Below the pieces are notes generated by a model. The model was not told where the DNA came from and did not search any database. It was given only the letters and a program-made list of their open reading frames with translations. A DNA stretch of 64,000 nucleotides, from NCBI RefSeq assembly GCF_964199755.1, contig NC_133897.1, positions 16,723,492 to 16,787,491 on the forward strand. The letters are read 5' to 3'. The DNA comes from Larus michahellis (taxonomy: Eukaryota > Chordata > Aves > Charadriiformes > Laridae). Below, one piece after another: positions 63,601-64,000 of the stretch (its first letter is position 1; each line of letters begins with the position of its first letter). Both the position numbers and the translations under genes were made by a program.

Positions 63601-64000
63601 TATATTTGCCACCATTGTTCTTTTTAGGGTTTTGTTTCCAAGACACTGGATTCTGTTAGCGCTCAATTTGCTGCTTCAGCTTTGGTTACATCAGAACAAC
63701 TGATGGGATTCAAAATGAAGGATGATGTGGTGCTTGGAATTGGGGTGAATGGCATTCTTCAAGCCTCAGGTATGCAGCTGTCGGGCAGAATTTGGTTGCA
63801 TCTTGATTTTTACAGTGAAGATATGTCTGTCTGGAGTTGAGTGTTTTCTGAAAAATGAGCTTACTGTTTTGTTTTTCTTTTTGCAGGAGTGTACAAGGGC
63901 TTACACCTCAGTAGTACTACACCTACAGCACTCGTCCATACAAGTTCATCATCAACAGCAGGTTCAGCCTTGTTACAGCCTTCAAATATAACGCAGACTT
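15488..64000 (+). CDS. EPC1: Enhancer of polycomb homolog 1, 14 coding exons, 3' end beyond window
   Basis: EPC1 is a nuclear scaffold subunit of the NuA4/TIP60 histone acetyltransferase complex. In the family its N-terminal EPcA region holds the catalytic subunit KAT5 with ING3 and MEAF6 to acetylate H4 and H2A in chromatin. The spliced frame begins [20 protein letters not shown] and contains [88 protein letters not shown] and a Gln-rich [17 protein letters not shown] stretch. These match vertebrate EPC1; EPC2 differs early (as I recall it has LDAAKPLPIYRGKD). The visible protein is 734 residues against about 836 in human. The EPcA domain lies roughly in residues 1-280, and the family C-terminal domain starts after the Gln-rich segment. 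All 13 introns are GT-AG with matching phases. The start was chosen because it is the conserved family N-terminus and has A at -3. The stop codon is outside the window. Confidence 0.97.
15727..15743 (-). promoter_or_regulatory. YY1-type motif in intron 1
   Basis: The complement reads AAGATGGCGGCCATTTT, a close match to the YY1 consensus AAnATGGCGGC. It lies about 90 bases into intron 1, inside the CpG island. Confidence 0.6.
15924..15933. promoter_or_regulatory. Palindromic E-box GTCACGTGAC
   Basis: A perfect 10-base palindrome with a CACGTG core, the form bound by USF and MiT/TFE (CLEAR-type) bHLH-ZIP factors. It is 8 bases before the next YY1-type motif. A second, simpler CACGTG lies at 14411-14416. 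Confidence 0.6.
15941..15956 (+). promoter_or_regulatory. YY1-type motif in intron 1, second copy
   Basis: GCGGCCGCCATTTTGT matches the YY1 consensus GCCGCCATTTTG. It faces the opposite way to the site at 15727-15743 and adjoins the palindromic E-box. Confidence 0.6.
16795..16930 (+). mobile_element. CR1 LINE 3' fragment
   Basis: Contains the CR1 3' signature: AAGGCCAGGTTGGATGGGG, then GAGCAGCCTGGTCTAGTGGG and AAGGTCCCTTCCAGCTCTAA. It is 5'-truncated and lacks a clear terminal ATTCTATGAT repeat. Confidence 0.9.
21407..21925 (+). mobile_element. CR1 LINE 3' end, 5'-truncated, ends in ATTCTATGAT repeat
   Basis: Translates in part as the C-terminal end of the CR1 ORF2 product ([20 protein letters not shown], then [18 protein letters not shown]). 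It continues through the CR1 3'UTR to TTCTATGATTCTATGATT. The frame is interrupted by a stop after 21686, so the copy is inactive. It inserted in the same orientation as EPC1 within intron 1. Confidence 0.95.
25436..25622 (-). mobile_element. CR1-like LINE 3' fragment, antisense
   Basis: Begins with an AGAATAGAATAGAG repeat and continues TTGGAAGGGAGC, ATCTAGTCCAACTACCTGAC and a segment resembling the CR1 3'UTR read backwards, ending near TCAGTAAAGAAA. It is more diverged than the other copies, so probably an older subfamily. Confidence 0.75.
40588..41738 (-). mobile_element. CR1 LINE with partial reverse transcriptase frames, antisense, 5'-truncated
   Basis: The largest repeat in the window, 1.15 kb. 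The 3' end lies at low coordinates, starting TCATAGAATCATAGAATTG. On the minus strand, 41597-40992 encodes part of the reverse transcriptase, with [11 protein letters not shown] (residues 15-25) and the catalytic FADD (46-49). A second frame, 41062-40676, encodes the C-terminal end ([20 protein letters not shown]). The shift between the two frames and the missing 5' part show an inactive copy. Confidence 0.95.
42810..42830 (+). repeat. T21 run upstream of the exon 2 acceptor
   Basis: Twenty-one T residues, 14 bases before the exon 2 boundary at 42845, forming an extreme polypyrimidine tract. Confidence 0.9.
42845..43004 (+). CDS. EPC1: EPC1 coding exon 2 (residues 52-104)
   Basis: Begins after a T-rich acceptor ending TTTGTAG with [18 protein letters not shown], continues through [16 protein letters not shown] and ends HIQ plus one base at donor GTAAGT. 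This is part of the EPcA domain. The acceptor is preceded by a 21-base T run. The exon sits 27.2 kb downstream of exon 1. Confidence 0.97.
43005..44657 (+). other. EPC1: EPC1 intron 2
   Basis: AT-rich intron of 1653 bases containing one short antisense CR1 fragment (43680-43815). No other feature is seen. Confidence 0.9.
43680..43815 (-). mobile_element. CR1 LINE 3' fragment, antisense
   Basis: Starts TAGAATCATAGAGTTG, then GGAAGGGACTTT, AGTCCAACATCCCCTGCAAT and CACTAGATTAGG, the reverse complement of a CR1 3'UTR. There is an apparent 20-30-base insertion near 43777. It lies inside intron 2. Confidence 0.85.
44658..44803 (+). CDS. EPC1: EPC1 coding exon 3 (residues 105-153)
   Basis: Acceptor TCCTTTAG, then a split proline codon followed by [17 protein letters not shown] and [16 protein letters not shown], donor GTACTT, exit phase 0. 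The acidic DYDLDSEDE stretch is typical of the EPC family. The following intron is only 77 nt and has an immediate in-frame stop, so its retention would truncate the protein. Confidence 0.96.
44881..45087 (+). CDS. EPC1: EPC1 coding exon 4 (residues 154-222)
   Basis: Acceptor TTCTATTTAG; reads [36 protein letters not shown], then [16 protein letters not shown]; donor GTAAAT; 69 codons, phase 0-0. This is the most conserved block of the EPcA domain. Being symmetric it could be skipped without a frameshift, though that would remove conserved core residues. Confidence 0.96.
45088..45471 (+). other. EPC1: EPC1 intron 4
   Basis: 384-base AT-rich intron with no further feature seen. Confidence 0.9.
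45472..45620 (+). CDS. EPC1: EPC1 coding exon 5 (residues 223-271)
   Basis: Acceptor TGTATCTACAG; reads [20 protein letters not shown], then [20 protein letters not shown]; ends in a split arginine codon at donor GTAACG. The highly charged, heptad-like composition suggests a helical or coiled-coil segment of the EPcA region. Confidence 0.96.
45621..47060 (+). other. EPC1: EPC1 intron 5
   Basis: 1440-base intron. It carries a C-rich tract (46491-46525) and a T run close to the acceptor. No exon-like segment is seen. Confidence 0.9.
46491..46525. repeat. C-rich tract in intron 5
   Basis: CA repeats merge into runs of C separated by single A. The complement contains at least four G runs of three or more. 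Confidence 0.9.
47061..47217 (+). CDS. EPC1: EPC1 coding exon 6 (residues 272-324)
   Basis: Acceptor CTGATTTCAG; completes the arginine and reads [34 protein letters not shown], ending KEFKVK at donor GTGAGT, exit phase 0. An ORF continues through the donor into the intron for about 290 bases, but the conserved sequence stops at the donor. Confidence 0.95.
47218..48489 (+). other. EPC1: EPC1 intron 6
   Basis: 1272-base intron. Its first 290 bases remain open in the exon 6 frame by chance. No conserved peptide or repeat is seen. Confidence 0.9.
48490..48666 (+). CDS. EPC1: EPC1 coding exon 7 (residues 325-383)
   Basis: Acceptor TTTCTTGCAG; reads [20 protein letters not shown], then [19 protein letters not shown] and [13 protein letters not shown]; donor GTAGGA, 59 codons, phase 0-0. 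A basic KRKYEKKPK stretch could act as a nuclear localisation signal (inference). The donor is weak (GTAGGA), and the next intron is short and open in frame. Confidence 0.95.
48766..48855 (+). CDS. EPC1: EPC1 coding exon 8 (residues 384-413)
   Basis: Acceptor CTTCTTTAAAG; reads [20 protein letters not shown] then [10 protein letters not shown]; donor GTAAGT; 30 codons, phase 0-0. It lies between two very short introns (99 and 85 nt), as expected for exon-intron-exon clusters spliced by intron definition. Confidence 0.95.
48941..49089 (+). CDS. EPC1: EPC1 coding exon 9 (residues 414-462)
   Basis: Acceptor TTATTTCAAG; reads [13 protein letters not shown], then [20 protein letters not shown] and [11 protein letters not shown] with the final arginine split at donor GTAAGC. 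The Arg-rich RRRVGRGGR end is a conserved EPC1 feature. The 149-nt exon is out of frame with the preceding read-through ORF, which stops at 48976-48978, so the exon assignment rests on the conserved peptide. Confidence 0.95.
49090..50440 (+). other. EPC1: EPC1 intron 9
   Basis: 1351-base AT-rich intron with mixed T/A simple tracts (about 49110-49210). Nothing else is seen. Confidence 0.9.
50441..50793 (+). CDS. EPC1: EPC1 coding exon 10 (residues 463-580)
   Basis: Acceptor CCTGTTCTAG; reads [51 protein letters not shown], then Ser/Thr-rich sequence ending SSGSAHL plus one base at donor GTATGT (exit phase 1). This is the largest coding exon, 353 nt. The Ser-rich end is the point where the candidate cassette exon at 56202 would be inserted. 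Confidence 0.96.
53879..53948. repeat. A23 run followed by A/C-rich simple sequence
   Basis: Twenty-three A residues followed by ACCC, AAAC and AAAAC units. It may be the tail of a retroposed sequence or simple repeat. Confidence 0.85.
56202..56285 (+). CDS. EPC1: Candidate EPC1 cassette exon within intron 10
   Basis: A strong acceptor (CTTGAACTTCTTTTCAG) and strong donor (G|GTGAGA) bound 84 bases. In the phase left by exon 10 the segment is fully open and reads [16 protein letters not shown] then Ser/Lys/Gln-rich sequence to SSEFT, and it exits in phase 1, matching exon 11. Inclusion would add 28 residues between SAHL and the Gln-rich segment. The composition resembles the neighbouring Ser/Thr-rich linker. 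I know of no matching human isoform, so this is a prediction. Confidence 0.5.
56911..57084 (+). mobile_element. CR1 LINE 3' fragment
   Basis: Reads AGGTTGCCCAGAGAAGTTGT, then CATCCCTGGAAGTGTTCAAG, GTCTAGTGGGAGGTGTCCCT, AAGGTCCCTTCCAACC and ends ATGATTCTATGATTT, a typical CR1 end. It lies about 630 bases after the candidate cassette exon. Confidence 0.95.
61805..61855. repeat. 26-base tandem duplication
   Basis: Two adjacent identical copies beginning CACATTCCAGCCTTGATTCA; the second lacks only the last T of the unit. Perfect identity suggests a recent slippage or duplication event. Confidence 0.95.
62607..62628. repeat. ATT/T microsatellite before exon 11
   Basis: ATT triplets run into a T run about 80 bases before the exon 11 acceptor. 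Confidence 0.85.
62709..62827 (+). CDS. EPC1: EPC1 coding exon 11 (residues 581-620), Gln-rich
   Basis: Acceptor ATTTTGTTCAG; completes an alanine codon and reads [20 protein letters not shown], then [18 protein letters not shown]; donor GTGAGG, exit phase 0. The Gln-rich low-complexity segment is typical of EPC1 and probably a disordered or coiled interaction surface. Confidence 0.96.
62909..62995 (+). CDS. EPC1: EPC1 coding exon 12 (residues 621-649), probable cassette exon
   Basis: Acceptor GTTGCCATAG; 29 codons, phase 0-0, starting [15 protein letters not shown] and ending CLEGTLQ at donor GTGAGT. The human counterpart, as I recall it, is 23 residues (NLASNQQKSGFRLN... LERTLQ) and is absent from a shorter human isoform (813 versus 836 residues). 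Here there are about six extra residues around HHSHSVKC. The preceding intron is only 81 nt and has an in-frame stop. Confidence 0.9.
62996..63627 (+). other. EPC1: EPC1 intron 12
   Basis: 632-base intron without repeats or exon-like segments that I can see. Confidence 0.9.
63628..63769 (+). CDS. EPC1: EPC1 coding exon 13 (residues 650-696)
   Basis: Acceptor GTTCTTTTTAG; reads [20 protein letters not shown], then [20 protein letters not shown] and AS plus one base at donor GTATGC (exit phase 1). This begins the conserved EPC C-terminal domain. Confidence 0.96.
63887..64000 (+). CDS. EPC1: EPC1 coding exon 14, 5' part (residues 697-734), cut by window end
   Basis: Acceptor CTTTTTGCAG; completes a glycine and reads [20 protein letters not shown], then [15 protein letters not shown] to the window edge. 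It belongs to the EPC C-terminal domain. No donor or stop is visible before 64000. Confidence 0.95.

Noticed and set aside
1..64000. Search for tRNA, rRNA, CRISPR, phage or bacterial operon features
   Set aside because: None seen; the window is vertebrate genomic DNA dominated by one intron-rich gene.

Overview
This window is vertebrate nuclear DNA, almost certainly from a bird. The evidence is GT-AG introns, a GC-rich CpG-island promoter set in AT-rich DNA, and several CR1 LINE fragments whose 3' ends carry the avian ATTCTATGAT-type repeat. There are no operons, ribosome binding sites, CRISPR arrays or prokaryotic features. I could not identify the species.

One protein-coding gene can be assigned with confidence: EPC1 (enhancer of polycomb homolog 1, a NuA4/TIP60 acetyltransferase subunit) on the + strand. 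The start codon is at 15488 and fourteen coding exons can be placed to the base: 15488-15640, 42845-43004, 44658-44803, 44881-45087, 45472-45620, 47061-47217, 48490-48666, 48766-48855, 48941-49089, 50441-50793, 62709-62827, 62909-62995, 63628-63769 and 63887-64000. The last exon is cut by the window edge. The joined frame is open for 734 codons plus one base, all junctions are GT-AG, and all phases agree. About 100 C-terminal residues should lie beyond position 64000.

Layout: 1-14150 is intergenic or unassigned, AT-rich, with homopolymer tracts, one terminal-exon-like segment near 282-334 and a decayed sequence of unknown origin around 1440-3800. The interval 14400-16260 is the CpG-island promoter of EPC1, with upstream ORFs, YY1-type motifs, a palindromic E-box and exon 1. 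Intron 1 (15641-42844, 27.2 kb) holds four CR1 fragments and simple repeats. Exons 2-10 are clustered in 42845-50793. Intron 10 (50794-62708, 11.9 kb) contains a strong candidate cassette exon at 56202-56285. Exons 11-14 end the window.

I did not find a new multi-gene system. The observations most worth following are at transcript level: the phase-compatible 84-nt cassette exon in intron 10, a 99-nt intron 7 that is open in frame, an exon 12 longer than the mammalian version as I recall it, and a 29-residue upstream ORF whose stop codon sits one base before the EPC1 start.
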